64,000 nucleotides of DNA from Bryobacterales bacterium (lineage in GTDB: Bacteria; Acidobacteriota; Terriglobia; Bryobacterales; UBA6623). A program made the translations under genes and the position numbers. The notes under the pieces were generated by a model. The model had not been told where the DNA came from and searched no databases. It worked only from the letters and a program-made list of their open reading frames with translations. Of the stretch, positions 1 to 9,405 are shown piece after piece. Each line of letters begins with the position of its first letter. Within the stretch, counting starts at the first letter, position 1. The stretch covers positions 62,001 to 126,000 of the forward strand of contig JAPPMG010000049.1 in assembly GCA_028819215.1 (NCBI GenBank). Reading direction: 5' to 3'.

Positions 1-619
1 ACGCCAGGGGGACCGACACCCCGCCGATCGTCATCTCGGTCTCCACGTCCCCTTGGATCGCCGTGCGGTCCTGACGCATGCCGGCGAAATGTCGCCTTGG
101 CTGGAGGCGAGCGTCGATCGTAACGGGAATTTCGCCAAGCCCGTGGGGGGCGCGGTCGCCCTCGCGGGCCAAGAACCGCGCCTTCGCGCGGCACTCGGCC
201 GGGGCTTCGCGTGAACCGTCGCGTTCGAGTCTGATTGCCAACTCAGGTCCTGCCGAGTCTGGCAAGCGGTAGACGACGTGGTCAGAGCCCAGTTCAGTCT
301 TGTCTGGTGCGCAGGGCAGGAAGTGGTCGTTGAACGAATAGATCGCCTCGGGAGTGAAGACGTGAGCCCAGGCACGGGTCGTGTTGGCAGTCGGGTAGCG
401 GCACAGGCGCAGGAAAAAGCCGGTCTTGGCGTCCGACGTTAGGGCATCGAGGCGAACCGATTCGCTGAAGATCGGTTGGCCGTAGAGGTGGTCGACCCCC
501 CTGGAGGGATTTGCGGCGTGAGCGAGGGGAGCCAGCGCGCCCATGGCGATCCCACTGAGCAGGGTCCGTCTCGTTGGGGCAGGGCTCGCCTTGTTCGCGG
601 AACATCCTGTCTTCGGCAT
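1..619 (-). CDS. Tat-exported hypothetical protein, partial at the left edge
   Basis: The frame opens with ATG at 619 and runs off the left edge without a stop, so about 206 N-terminal residues are visible. The N-terminus has a twin-arginine type signal (TRRTLLSGIAMGALAPLAHA), so export is likely. The mature part contains GFFLRLCRYPTANTTRAWAHVF and IYSFNDHFLPC, which recall the lipocalin-like fold of hydroxyneurosporene synthase (CrtC)-related proteins; that resemblance is a weak recollection and not a firm assignment. The start lies 2 nt after the stop of the esterase at 622-1584, so the two genes are almost certainly co-transcribed and translationally coupled. No enzyme motif is recognised. 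Confidence 0.75.
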   Translation of the reverse strand, partial: MPKTGCSANKASPAPTRRTLLSGIAMGALAPLAHAANPSRGVDHLYGQPIFSESVRLDALTSDAKTGFFLRLCRYPTANTTRAWAHVFTPEAIYSFNDHFLPCAPDKTELGSDHVVYRLPDSAGPELAIRLERDGSREAPAECRAKARFLAREGDRAPHGLGEIPVTIDARLQPRRHFAGMRQDRTAIQGDVETEMTIGGVSVPLA

Positions 620-621
620 CG

Positions 622-1584
622 CTAGTCGATTTCGTAGTGCCCGCGCTCTTTCAGCCCCACTTTCATCGCCTCGAGCCGCGCCCGGGCGGCCTTGTGTCTC
701 TGATCGAGGGGAGTCCGGTCGAACGCTCGCTGGAAGAAGCCCAGCGTCTCGATCAGCCGCGGGCGCAGGGTCGGACCGGTATGGTCCGCTCGGTGGACCA
801 AATGGTACTCGTGCGGAACCTTGTGGTTCCAAAGGACTTGATGCAGGAACTCGGTCCCCTCGTAGAGCCAATACATGTCTTCGTCGCCTGCCTCGAGGTA
901 GATCTTGAGCCCCGATTCCCGCAGCCTCTCCGGGTGTGCGTCGGCGATCGAAGCCGGGTTGTTCGCCGCGTAGTAATCGTGGTCCACTGGCGAACCGTAG
1001 ACGCGCTCGAAAATCCGGTCCGAGCGCCAGAAGCGGTGCTTCGGCCGCATTTCGGAAAACTTCAGCAGCGGCTCGATGCCGGGCTCCATTGCGGCGACAG
1101 CGCCAAACTTGTCAGGGTGTTTGAAAGCCATTCGGAGCGAACCCATGCCACCCATCGAAATTCCGGTCAACCAAGTTCCTTCGCGGTCGGGCCGGACATT
1201 GAACTTCTCTCGCATGTGCTCGAGGAACTCTCCGACCAAGAACGTCTCCCATTTCTCGGAGCCATCTCGAAAATCCACATAGAAGGTACGCTTGGTGACA
1301 CTTGGGGTCACGACGACCATTGGCGCAACGCCCTTCCGCCAAGCTTCTTCGAAGATAGGACGCAACCGTGTCGCCAGCGTGTTGCGGTCTCCGCCGCCGC
1401 CGTGCAGGCTGTACAGCAACGGCAGCGGCTCTTGGGCGGAATCGTACCCGTCGGGCAGCAGAACGGCGTACTCGACGGGGCTGGGGACCAGCTCGCTTTC
1501 CACACTGCCCAGCAAGACCTTCGGAGCAGCCCAAGCGGGGATGGCCAGCGGAACAACCGCAACGGTCAACAGAAAGAATCGCAT
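622..1584 (-). CDS. Secreted esterase (esterase D / feruloyl-esterase-like alpha/beta hydrolase)
   Basis: 320 aa with a Sec-type signal peptide (about residues 1-19, MRFFLLTVAVVPLAIPAWA). It is an alpha/beta hydrolase of the putative-esterase family. The oxyanion-side motif SLHGGGGDRN is at about 59-68, the nucleophile elbow GISMGG puts the nucleophile at Ser143, and a C-terminal HRADHTG near 285 is the likely catalytic His. The length fits the family, whose members hydrolyse small acyl esters, including feruloyl or acetyl groups on polysaccharides; the substrate here is unknown. AGAGGAGACGAGAC precedes the ATG as a good ribosome binding site. It sits 122 nt downstream of a DUF1501 gene and 2 nt upstream of the Tat-signal gene that runs off the window. 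Confidence 0.85.
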   Translation of the reverse strand: MRFFLLTVAVVPLAIPAWAAPKVLLGSVESELVPSPVEYAVLLPDGYDSAQEPLPLLYSLHGGGGDRNTLATRLRPIFEEAWRKGVAPMVVVTPSVTKRTFYVDFRDGSEKWETFLVGEFLEHMREKFNVRPDREGTWLTGISMGGMGSLRMAFKHPDKFGAVAAMEPGIEPLLKFSEMRPKHRFWRSDRIFERVYGSPVDHDYYAANNPASIADAHPERLRESGLKIYLEAGDEDMYWLYEGTEFLHQVLWNHKVPHEYHLVHRADHTGPTLRPRLIETLGFFQRAFDRTPLDQRHKAARARLEAMKVGLKERGHYEID

Positions 1585-1706
1585 GTCTCGTCTCCTCTAG
1601 GGCGCAGGAAACAGTCTCCGTGTACACTGCCGCCCAAGCAATTCGTTCGACAGCCTCTCCCGGGGCTTCGGGTCGCCAACTCAACCGCGTTGCGGCTCAT
1701 GACAGA

Positions 1707-2960
1707 TCAGGCGAAGATCCCCAGCGGAGGGAAATCGCCCTTGAGAATCGAGTCAGCGCCATCAAAACCCATCCACTCTTCGATCATCGTGGCGTAGACC
1801 GACCGGAAGTCTGTCGTGACTCTCAAGTTGCCATTCTCGTCGAGATCGTTCAAGCCCGGGAACTTGCCGTACCAGCCTCCCTTGACGTGTTTGCCCAGAA
1901 CGAACATCGGCCCGGCTGTGCCGTGGTCCGTGCCGCCGCTGGCGTTTTCCTTGACCCTCCGGCCGAATTCGGAAAACACCATGATCGCGACGTCGTCGGC
2001 GCGCCCGATCCTCTCCATGTCATCGAGAAAGGCCCTGAGCGCATCGCTGGCGTACATCAGCAGCGACTGCAGCGTAGGCAGCTGGTTGCCGTGGGTGTCC
2101 CAGCCACCGGTACTGGTGTAGTAGATGCGCGTGGGAAAGTTGGCGTCGATCAGCGCAGCGACGTACTGGAGATCGTCTCTGAGGCTCCCGGGTCCGCCGT
2201 AGTCGATCGTCGTGCGGTACTCCTCGCAAGCCTCCTTGACCTCAACCGAACTCTGTGCCGCCACAGCGTCAATCTTGTTGAGAAACGACAGGGTCGGGTT
2301 GGAGCGCTCGATGTCCTCCGTCATCCGAGCCAGTGCCCTTCGCTGGGCGACACTCGCCTCCCGCTTGAACTTCTCGGGATCGGAGAACGTGATCGGCGCG
2401 TGCAGCCCGCTACGCACCGCCATGGTCTCCTTGACGCCGACGTTGACGATGTACTGATCCGGCGCGTCAGGGCGAAAGTCGTCGGCGAAGCGCCCGAGCC
2501 AACCCCGGGGATCCGCACCGTGCGGAACGGCAGTGTGCCAATACGCCAACGATGAGAAGTGCGACAGACTCGAATTGGCGTAGCCGCAGCCGTGGACCAC
2601 CGCCATCTTGCCGTCCTTGAAGAGACTCTCGAAGCCCTCTGCACGGGGATGAAAACCGAACTCGTCGCTGACCCGCCGTGCCTCGGTCCTGGGAATTGCC
2701 AACGAAGGCCGAGCACGGTAGTAGTGATCGCTCTCGATCGGTACGACTGCACTCAAGCCGTCGAGTCCGCCGGCCAGCTCGACGACGAGGAGGATGCGGT
2801 CGTTCTTCTCGGCACCTACCGCCGACTGCTGGGCCAGGGCAGAGCCCGCCTGCTGCAAGAAGGCCGGAAGTCCGGCCGAGACTCCCAGCCCGGCAAGGCT
2901 AGTGCGGAGCAGGTCCCGCCGCGTGCACGAGCAATTCTGCGACTTGACGATATTGGCCAT
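1707..2960 (-). CDS. DUF1501 domain protein, Tat-exported
   Basis: 417 aa. The N-terminus TRRDLLRTSLAGLGVSAGL is a twin-arginine signal. DUF1501 proteins belong to the alkaline-phosphatase/sulfatase-like fold; the typical C-terminal signature is visible as VFSEFGRRVKENASGGTDHGTAGPM, and the strand VVELAGGLDGLSAVVP lies after the signal. The biochemical function of the family is not established. It follows the DUF1800 gene by 16 nt on the same strand, the usual DUF1800-DUF1501 pairing, which suggests joint secretion and a shared role at the cell surface. ATG at 2960 is the start that gives a complete Tat signal. Confident as to family, ignorant as to reaction. Confidence 0.9.
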   Translation of the reverse strand: MANIVKSQNCSCTRRDLLRTSLAGLGVSAGLPAFLQQAGSALAQQSAVGAEKNDRILLVVELAGGLDGLSAVVPIESDHYYRARPSLAIPRTEARRVSDEFGFHPRAEGFESLFKDGKMAVVHGCGYANSSLSHFSSLAYWHTAVPHGADPRGWLGRFADDFRPDAPDQYIVNVGVKETMAVRSGLHAPITFSDPEKFKREASVAQRRALARMTEDIERSNPTLSFLNKIDAVAAQSSVEVKEACEEYRTTIDYGGPGSLRDDLQYVAALIDANFPTRIYYTSTGGWDTHGNQLPTLQSLLMYASDALRAFLDDMERIGRADDVAIMVFSEFGRRVKENASGGTDHGTAGPMFVLGKHVKGGWYGKFPGLNDLDENGNLRVTTDFRSVYATMIEEWMGFDGADSILKGDFPPLGIFA

Positions 2961-2976
2961 GATCTGTTCTCCTCCC

Positions 2977-4803
2977 CTAGCCGAGCTGATACTCGGGCGC
3001 GCTCATGATCAAGTGGAGCAAGCCACGAAGAGTCTGCTCGATCCCGTCAGCGTCGTGGTCGATCTTCGAGCCGGCCAACTCGGTGTTGATGAAGTCGAGC
3101 AACGCTTCGCGGCGCTGTTCGGATAGCGGGACGCGCAGGAAGCGGCCTGCGAGGTAGTTGACAGCATCCTCCCCGGTGCGGACCCGACCGGCGCGTAGCA
3201 TCGAGGCGAGATTGAACTCGGCCGGGCTTCGGTTGGGCCGCACGGTTCGGTTGGCACGGCGACGACCCGCAGCCGAGGCCATCGGCGAGTTATATTCGAC
3301 GGTCTGGCTGTGCTGTCGTGCGGTCATCGAGCGTCGGCCCGCAGCGTCCTTCTCGGCGGACGACCCAACCATCATGTTCGTGCCGCCGACCCTTGGTCTG
3401 ATCGGACGTGGAACTCGATCGGGAAACAACGTCTGTCCCAGGTAGTTGGCTCGCCCGATCAGCGTGGCCGGGTTGATCCAGCTGCGACCGCCCGGCCAGC
3501 CGGCGACGTTGGGCGGGAAGAACAGCTCTTGCCCCTGCAGCTGGCAGAAGGCGCGAAAGTCGGGCGTCCCCGGCACTACGTCGAGGCCGAGCTTGCGGAA
3601 TGTCGACACCGCCATCACCACGGGACTCTTGATCTGCGTGGCGAACGACGCAGAGCTGTAGAAGTCCTTGGATAGGAACAGCGTCGTCAGGAAGGGCTTG
3701 AACTCGTAGTCGTTATCGCGCAGGACTTGGGCTAGCGCTTCGTGTAGCTCCAACGAGAGCTCCTCTCGAGAGAAATAGCGGTAGAGCTTGCCGGCGATGA
3801 AACGGGCAGCAGCGTCCTTCTCCAGAATCATGTCGATGACGTCATATCCGTCAAAATTGCCCGTGCGCCCGAAGATGGTCTTTTCGCCGAAATCGTGGTT
3901 TTCTTGGCGGTCGACAAATTGCAGATGCTCACTCGTCCAGCCGGTAAAGGCCCGAGCAGCCTCACGAATGTCGTGCTCGGTGTAGTTTCCGACGCCGAGC
4001 GCGAACAACTCCATGATTTCTCGAGCGAAGTTCTCGTTGGGATGTTCCTTGACGTTGGTGCGGTTGTCCAGGAACCAAACCATCGCCGGGTCCTGAGCCA
4101 TCGCGACCAGCAGATCGCGAAAACCCGCGGTGGCGAAGCGGCGCAGGGTCTCGTTCTGCTTCACCATGCGCTTGTAGTAGCGCAGCTTCTGATTCGAAGT
4201 GGCGAAATGGTCGTGCCAGAACAGCGTCATGCGCTCCTCGAGCGGACGCGGCGTTGCAACCATCCGGCTGGCCCACCAGTGCGCGTAGCGGGCCATTTCC
4301 AGCCGGTCGGACCACAAGAAGAAGTAGCTCCGTTCGGCGACCGGTTGCAGCCGCATCGGCCCGGACTCTTTGACCTTGATTCCTAGCGCCTCACCGCTGC
4401 GGCGTGCTTCGGGGATCGCTTCGCGGACTCCGAGCAAGTAGGGCTCGACACCTTCGGGGTAGATGCCGGTCTCGTCAAATCCCGGCAGTTCACCGTCGTC
4501 GATCGCTTCGTAGTTGACCAGCATCGCGACCGCTTCCGCAGGCGTCATTGCGGCCAGGCGCTCGATCTCCGCTGGCGTTCCCCCAAAGCCCGCACGCTCG
4601 AGCAGATGACCGGCGCGAGCGTACGACCAATCCGCCTTCGAGATGGGAGCTAGGTCTCCGACCCATCCGGGGGGGCCGGCGCCCCGCTCGAATGACGGCG
4701 ACGCGGCCACGCCTGGCGCAAGGGAGAGAACGAGGGCAATGACTGCTCCGGCCATTGAGCCTCGCTGGCGAAACCGCGAGGCACGGCGTGGCGATATCTG
4801 CAT
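2977..4803 (-). CDS. DUF1800 domain protein, secreted
   Basis: 608 aa with a basic N-terminus and hydrophobic segment (MAGAVIALVLSLAPGVAA), consistent with export. The body is a typical DUF1800 protein. Near the N-terminus is HLLERAGFGGTPAEIERLA. In the middle are TLFWHDHFATSN and FLDNRTNVKEHPNENFAREIMELFALG. The C-terminal half contains FPPNVAGWPGGRSWINPATLIGRANY. The family is of unknown function and is normally encoded beside DUF1501, as here (16 nt spacing). AAGGAGTGGAGTC precedes the ATG. A sigma70-type promoter is recognisable at 4863-4891. An insertion rich in Arg and Ser around residues 480-530 looks low-complexity and may be a linker. Confidence 0.9.
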   Translation of the reverse strand: MQISPRRASRFRQRGSMAGAVIALVLSLAPGVAASPSFERGAGPPGWVGDLAPISKADWSYARAGHLLERAGFGGTPAEIERLAAMTPAEAVAMLVNYEAIDDGELPGFDETGIYPEGVEPYLLGVREAIPEARRSGEALGIKVKESGPMRLQPVAERSYFFLWSDRLEMARYAHWWASRMVATPRPLEERMTLFWHDHFATSNQKLRYYKRMVKQNETLRRFATAGFRDLLVAMAQDPAMVWFLDNRTNVKEHPNENFAREIMELFALGVGNYTEHDIREAARAFTGWTSEHLQFVDRQENHDFGEKTIFGRTGNFDGYDVIDMILEKDAAARFIAGKLYRYFSREELSLELHEALAQVLRDNDYEFKPFLTTLFLSKDFYSSASFATQIKSPVVMAVSTFRKLGLDVVPGTPDFRAFCQLQGQELFFPPNVAGWPGGRSWINPATLIGRANYLGQTLFPDRVPRPIRPRVGGTNMMVGSSAEKDAAGRRSMTARQHSQTVEYNSPMASAAGRRRANRTVRPNRSPAEFNLASMLRAGRVRTGEDAVNYLAGRFLRVPLSEQRREALLDFINTELAGSKIDHDADGIEQTLRGLLHLIMSAPEYQLG

Positions 4804-5153
4804 GACTCCACTCCTTGATCTTGTGCGCGGGTGTCGTTGCCTGAAGCTTCAGGATCGCTGTCAACATATGTGGTTCGCACCGCGGTGTCAAGGGGGATTC
4901 CACCCTAATGGCCATATCTGAATCGAGCCATCCCTCGGACTGCGATATCGGTTTCCTCTGCAATGCGCGGCACAGGCGCGGATTGGCTTGGCCCTCGGGA
5001 TTCTGCGCATCAGTCCGCATGGAAATCTGTGGCCTGCCAGCCCACTGCGCCGACCCACGAGCGCGCTGCGGCGAAGGCGCGAGCCCGAGTCTGGATGCGC
5101 GCCGATGCCGAACCGCAGCACGACCGCTTTCGGGGGATACTTGTACCCAGCCC
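4804..5153. other. 350-nt divergent intergenic region
   Basis: Lies between the minus-strand DUF1800 gene and the plus-strand cytochrome gene. The minus-strand promoter at 4863-4891 is the only element recognised. The reading frame of the plus-strand gene is open back to 4908, but those 82 codons look unlike coding sequence for an exported protein. No plus-strand promoter could be assigned with confidence. Confidence 0.5.
4863..4891 (-). promoter_or_regulatory. Sigma70-type promoter for the DUF1800-DUF1501 operon
   Basis: On the minus strand TTGACA (4886-4891) is separated by exactly 17 nt from TATGTT (4863-4868). The -35 matches consensus fully and the -10 in 4 of 6 positions. The start codon at 4803 is about 55 nt downstream. 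Confidence 0.6.
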
Positions 5154-7868
5154 ATGCGCCGCCTACCGAGTTCGCCAGTCATCGCTGCTCTCGGCGTGCT
5201 GCTCCTCGGCGGTTCGCTGCCCGCCGAAACGGGGGACGAGTACTTCGAGAAGCGTGTCCGCCCGCTGCTCGTCCAGCACTGCGGCCAATGCCACGGCGAG
5301 GAGCTTCAGACGGCGGGCATCAATTTCCGCGATCCCGACACCGTGATCGGCGGCGCGGTAGTAAGCGGGGACGAATCCAGCGCGCTCATCCGCGCCGTCC
5401 GCTACGAGAGCGCGATCAAGATGCCTCCAGGCTCGAAGCTGCCGCAAGAAGCGATCGAAACGCTGGTCGACTGGGTCCGCATGGGTGCTCCGTGGCCGGG
5501 TTACGAGCCGGCCGAAATGGCCGAGGTAGATCTTGACGAAGAAGCTCCCCGAAGCAGCCATTGGGCATTCCAGCCAATCTCGGACCCCCCGGTACCGGAT
5601 ATCGGCGAGTCCGCTTGGGTGCGGAACGATATCGATAGATTCGTCCTGGCGAGGCTGCGCCAAGCGGGCCTCGAGCCTGCGCCTCCCGCTGCAAAGCCGG
5701 CGCTGCTGCGACGGGCCAAATTCGACCTGCAAGGTCTGCCGCCCGACAAAGAGGATGTCAGGCGCTTGGACGATGACAATTCCCCGGAAGCGTTCAGAAA
5801 CATCGTGGACGACTTTCTGAGCTCGCCGCACTACGGCGAGCGTTGGGGACGGCACTGGCTGGATGTCGCGCGCTACGCGGATTCGACAGGCGTTGACGAG
5901 GACCACCCCTTCGGAGACTCGTGGCGCTACCGCGACTACGTGGTCGCCGCCTTCAACGACGACCTGCCCTTCGATCAGTTCGTGCGGGAACAAATCGCCG
6001 GAGACCTGCTGCCCGCCCCGGAGGGTGCCCCGATCAACGCGCGCGGAGTGGTGGCCACTGGCTTCCTCGCTCTCGGGCCCATGGCGTTGGCGCAGCGCGA
6101 CCCGATCCAGAAAAAGTACGACGTGGTGGACGAGCAGATCGACACCACATCCAAGGCATTCCTAGGCCTGACGGTCGCCTGCGCACGCTGCCACGACCAC
6201 AAGTTCGATCCCATCCTCACGAGCGACTACTACGCTCTGGCTGGCATATTCGCCAGCACGCGGACGTTCGACGACTGGCGCAGGAACGGCTCTCGCTACC
6301 ACAAGGAGCCGTTGGTCGCATCGGATGTGTACCAGCGCTACAAACAGGCCGCCGATGCGCTGGAGCGCCTCGAGCGCATCCGCAGGATCGCTCTTCAAGC
6401 CGCCAAGCTGGGCTACGTTGCAGCGGGTCCCGCCACCCGGATCGCAGACCACATCCGCGCGTCAGCCGGCGACCTGCCCCAGAACGGACTCGACGCTGAA
6501 TCCATCGAATGGTTCCGCGCCTACCTACAGCCGCGTCCGAGCCCGCGGAAGCATCTCGCCGCGTGGCGCGATGCCTCAGCTGACCAGTCGGCCGTCGCCG
6601 CCGCGCTCCAAGCAGAGCTGGTCCAGACCCTGCAGGCCCGCATGGCGCTATACGAGGCTTGGGTCGAGGAAGCGTTGGAAGCGGCGCGAGGCGAAGGCGA
6701 CCAAGAGCTGCCGGAATTGCCAACCGATCTGCCCACGTCCCTATTCTTCGGCGACTTGTTCGACGATGGCGGACTATTCGATTTCGACCCGGGAGACATC
6801 AAGGACCGTTTCGCGCCCGGAGACAGCCAGCGGATCGCGACACTCGACGCGGAGATCGCGCAAGGCCGCGAGGCCTTGCCGGAAGAGCCTCCGATGGCGA
6901 ACAGCGTGGCAGAAGGCGAACCGGTGCGGCAACGCATCTTCCGCCGAGGGCAGCACAAGAACCCCGGGCCAATCGTCTCCAAGCGCTTTCCGCTCGTGCT
7001 AGCGGGCGACGGCCAGCCCGACGTGCCGGCCGGTAGCGGTCGCCTGGAACTCGCCAGCTGGATCGCCTCCGCACAGAATCCGCTGACGGCGAGAGTAATC
7101 GTGAACCGAGTCTGGCTCTGGCACTTCGGCGAAGGCTTGGTGCGCACGCCCAACAACTACGGCCTGCGGGGCGAGTCCCCGACACACCCGCAGTTGCTCG
7201 ACTGGCTCGCTCGGCGCTTCGTCGCCAGCGGCTGGTCGATTAAGGCGCTGCACCGCCTGATCATGGACTCGGCCACCTACCGCATGAGCAGCGCAATCTC
7301 CGATCAGGCGTTCCGGCTCGATCCCGAGAACCGGCTGTGGTCCCGTTTCGAGCGGAGACGGTTGACCATCGAAGAACTGCGCGACAGCTATTTGCAGATC
7401 AGCGGGCGACTCGACCCCGCGGTCGGGGGGAACACGGACCTCGCGGCTGGCGGGCTGGTCGAGTTCGACCGCAACAACCGTCGCATCGACCCGGACGACT
7501 ACACCCGCCGGAGCCTGTACCTGCCGCTGATGCGCAACAAGCTGCCCAACCTGCTGGGGCTGTTCGATTTCGGCGACGCCACCACCGCCAACGGACAGCG
7601 GTCGGTGACCAATGTCGCGCCGCAGGCCCTATACCTGATGAACAGCGACTTCGCACAGAGCGCGGCGCACGGCGTTGCGAGCCGGTTGAATGGTTCCGGC
7701 GCGGACCGCGTCCGCCAGGCGTACCGCTCGGTTCTGGCTCGCCCGCCGTCAGAACAGGAGAGCGACAGAGCGCTGCAATACGTCCAGGCCCGTCCGGACC
7801 AAGAGGCTGCCTGGACAAGCCTATGCAAGGTTCTGCTGGCGTCCAACGAGTTTCACTACGTCGAATAG
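5154..7868 (+). CDS. Planctomycete-type cytochrome protein, PSCyt1-DUF1549(PSCyt2)-DUF1553(PSD1)
   Basis: 904 aa from ATG 5154, chosen because it yields a clean signal peptide (VIAALGVLLLGGSLPAE). The frame is open further upstream but encodes nothing plausible there. Domain order: an N-terminal c-type heme site CGQCH (residues 43-47) in a PSCyt1-like domain; DUF1549 with RWGRHWLDVARYADSTG and a second CxxCH in CARCHDHKFDP; then DUF1553 with NPLTARVIVNRVWLWHFGEG and SPTHPQLLDWLARRF. The family is known from Planctomycetes, Verrucomicrobia and some Acidobacteria; its exact role is unknown, but exported electron transfer linked to polymer breakdown is often proposed. The DUF1501 gene follows after 68 nt, the standard partner. 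Confidence 0.9.
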   Translation: MRRLPSSPVIAALGVLLLGGSLPAETGDEYFEKRVRPLLVQHCGQCHGEELQTAGINFRDPDTVIGGAVVSGDESSALIRAVRYESAIKMPPGSKLPQEAIETLVDWVRMGAPWPGYEPAEMAEVDLDEEAPRSSHWAFQPISDPPVPDIGESAWVRNDIDRFVLARLRQAGLEPAPPAAKPALLRRAKFDLQGLPPDKEDVRRLDDDNSPEAFRNIVDDFLSSPHYGERWGRHWLDVARYADSTGVDEDHPFGDSWRYRDYVVAAFNDDLPFDQFVREQIAGDLLPAPEGAPINARGVVATGFLALGPMALAQRDPIQKKYDVVDEQIDTTSKAFLGLTVACARCHDHKFDPILTSDYYALAGIFASTRTFDDWRRNGSRYHKEPLVASDVYQRYKQAADALERLERIRRIALQAAKLGYVAAGPATRIADHIRASAGDLPQNGLDAESIEWFRAYLQPRPSPRKHLAAWRDASADQSAVAAALQAELVQTLQARMALYEAWVEEALEAARGEGDQELPELPTDLPTSLFFGDLFDDGGLFDFDPGDIKDRFAPGDSQRIATLDAEIAQGREALPEEPPMANSVAEGEPVRQRIFRRGQHKNPGPIVSKRFPLVLAGDGQPDVPAGSGRLELASWIASAQNPLTARVIVNRVWLWHFGEGLVRTPNNYGLRGESPTHPQLLDWLARRFVASGWSIKALHRLIMDSATYRMSSAISDQAFRLDPENRLWSRFERRRLTIEELRDSYLQISGRLDPAVGGNTDLAAGGLVEFDRNNRRIDPDDYTRRSLYLPLMRNKLPNLLGLFDFGDATTANGQRSVTNVAPQALYLMNSDFAQSAAHGVASRLNGSGADRVRQAYRSVLARPPSEQESDRALQYVQARPDQEAAWTSLCKVLLASNEFHYVE

Positions 7869-7936
7869 GGTGAGACCTGCCATTGGCCGCTCGGGCCGCC
7901 CCCACGGCAGGCCATCGATGCTAGCCTGTTGAAGGC

Positions 7937-9367
7937 ATGTCGGCCCGCGCATCGCTTTCCCGCCGCGCGATGCTGCGCCGATCATCCCTGGGCTTCGGCT
8001 CTCTGGGGCTCTACTCGCTGCTGCAGGAGTCCGACCTGCTGGCTGAGCCATCCATTGGCGGGCCGCTCGCCAGCAAGCGCCCGCACTTCGCGCCGCGGGC
8101 CAAGCGGATCATTTTCCTGTTCATGCACGGAGGTGTCTCGCACATTGACACTTTCGACCCGAAGCCCCGCTTGGACAGCGACAACGGCAAGCCTCTGCCG
8201 ATCAAGCGCTCGCTGACCTTCAACGCCAAGGAGGCCGGCGGCCTGATGCGCTCCCCGTGGGAATTCAAGCAGCGCGGCGAAAGCGGCATCCCCGTCAGCG
8301 AACTGTTCCCCGAGGTCGCCACTTGCGCGGACGATCTGTGCGTGATCCGCTCGATGGTCGGAGAGGGCGTCGACCACGGAGCGGCCATGCTCCAGCTGTT
8401 TACGGGAACTTTCTCCTTCTCGCGGCCAAGCATGGGCGCTTGGACACTGTACGGGCTGGGCACGGAGAACCAAAACCTGCCCGGCTTCATCACCATCAAG
8501 CCCACGCAATGGCAGGGCGGCGACAAGCTGTTCGCGACCAGCTTCCTGCCCGGCGCGTACCAGGGGACCCCGATTGGCTCGTCGCCGATGGCGGTGGATG
8601 ACATCATCGACAACCCCATCGACCACGTGCTGCCGCAGGGCGGATCCAGCGAAGAGCAGCGGCTCGAGCTGGAATTCCTGCGCCAGATGAATCGCCGACA
8701 TGCTGACGACCGGCGGTTAGACCCGGACCTTGAGGCCCGAATTCAAGCCTTCGAACTGGCATTCCGCATGCAAGCAGAGGCTCCGGAAGCATTCGACGTT
8801 TCCCGCGAGACCGATGCCACGCGAAGGCTTTATGGCCTGGACGAAGAAGCCACGCGCGACTTTGGCTGGCAGTGCCTGCTCGCCCGACGGCTCAGCGAGC
8901 GCGGAGTGCGCGTCGTGCAGGCCACGCACTCCGGGGCGGAGGAGAAATGGGACCACCACGGCGATATCTTGCGCCTGCACCCAATTCGCTCGCGCGAGGT
9001 GGACAAGCCCATCGCCGGCCTGATCAAGGACCTCAAGGCACGTGGTTTGCTAGACGAGACTCTAGTGGTCTGGGGCAGCGAGTTCGGGCGCACACCATTC
9101 TCGGAAGGCGCGGATGGGCGCGACCACAATCCCTACGGGTTCTCGATCTTCATGGCCGGTGGCGGCGTCAAGCAGGGTTCGATCTACGGCGCGACGGACG
9201 AGTTCGGCTACCACGCCGTAGAGGACAGGATGCATATCCACGACCTGCACGCTACCATCCTCCACCTGATGGGCTTGGACCACGAGAGGCTCACGTTCCG
9301 CTATAGCGGGCGCGACTTCCGCTTGACCGACGTGGCCGGGGTCGTGGCCGAGAAGCTCTTAGCCTGA
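7937..9367 (+). CDS. DUF1501 domain protein, Tat-exported, partner of the PSCyt/PSD1 gene
   Basis: 476 aa. The N-terminus SRRAMLRRSSLGFGSLGL is a Tat-type signal. Typical DUF1501 motifs follow: FLFMHGGVSHIDTFDPKP near residue 58, SMGAWTLYGLGTENQNLPGF, LVVWGSEFGRTPFSEG, and GRDHNPYGFSIFMAGGGVKQG. These are residues of the alkaline-phosphatase-like fold. It is the constant downstream neighbour of DUF1549/DUF1553 proteins, here 68 nt after one and in the same direction, so a shared transcript and surface complex are likely. It ends 38 nt before the convergent acyl-CoA ligase. Much more similar by eye to the protein at 49514-50926 than to the DUF1800-linked one at 1707-2960. Confidence 0.9.
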   Translation: MSARASLSRRAMLRRSSLGFGSLGLYSLLQESDLLAEPSIGGPLASKRPHFAPRAKRIIFLFMHGGVSHIDTFDPKPRLDSDNGKPLPIKRSLTFNAKEAGGLMRSPWEFKQRGESGIPVSELFPEVATCADDLCVIRSMVGEGVDHGAAMLQLFTGTFSFSRPSMGAWTLYGLGTENQNLPGFITIKPTQWQGGDKLFATSFLPGAYQGTPIGSSPMAVDDIIDNPIDHVLPQGGSSEEQRLELEFLRQMNRRHADDRRLDPDLEARIQAFELAFRMQAEAPEAFDVSRETDATRRLYGLDEEATRDFGWQCLLARRLSERGVRVVQATHSGAEEKWDHHGDILRLHPIRSREVDKPIAGLIKDLKARGLLDETLVVWGSEFGRTPFSEGADGRDHNPYGFSIFMAGGGVKQGSIYGATDEFGYHAVEDRMHIHDLHATILHLMGLDHERLTFRYSGRDFRLTDVAGVVAEKLLA

Positions 9368-9405
9368 GTGCGCTCCGACGGGCGTTCGTCGTCCTAACCG
9401 CGAGT

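Noticed and set aside
574..2555. Long plus-strand frames (574-1797 and 1368-2555) over the esterase and DUF1501 genes
   Set aside because: Antisense to genes with complete catalytic or signal motifs; the translated sequence is low-complexity.
4908..5153. 82-codon upstream extension of the PSCyt1-DUF1549-DUF1553 gene
   Set aside because: It would bury the signal peptide, and its sequence looks non-coding; ATG 5154 gives a proper secretion signal.
4490..5182. 230-codon minus-strand frame spanning the DUF1800 start
   Set aside because: Overlaps a real gene in another frame and crosses its promoter; composition is Arg/Ser-rich noise.
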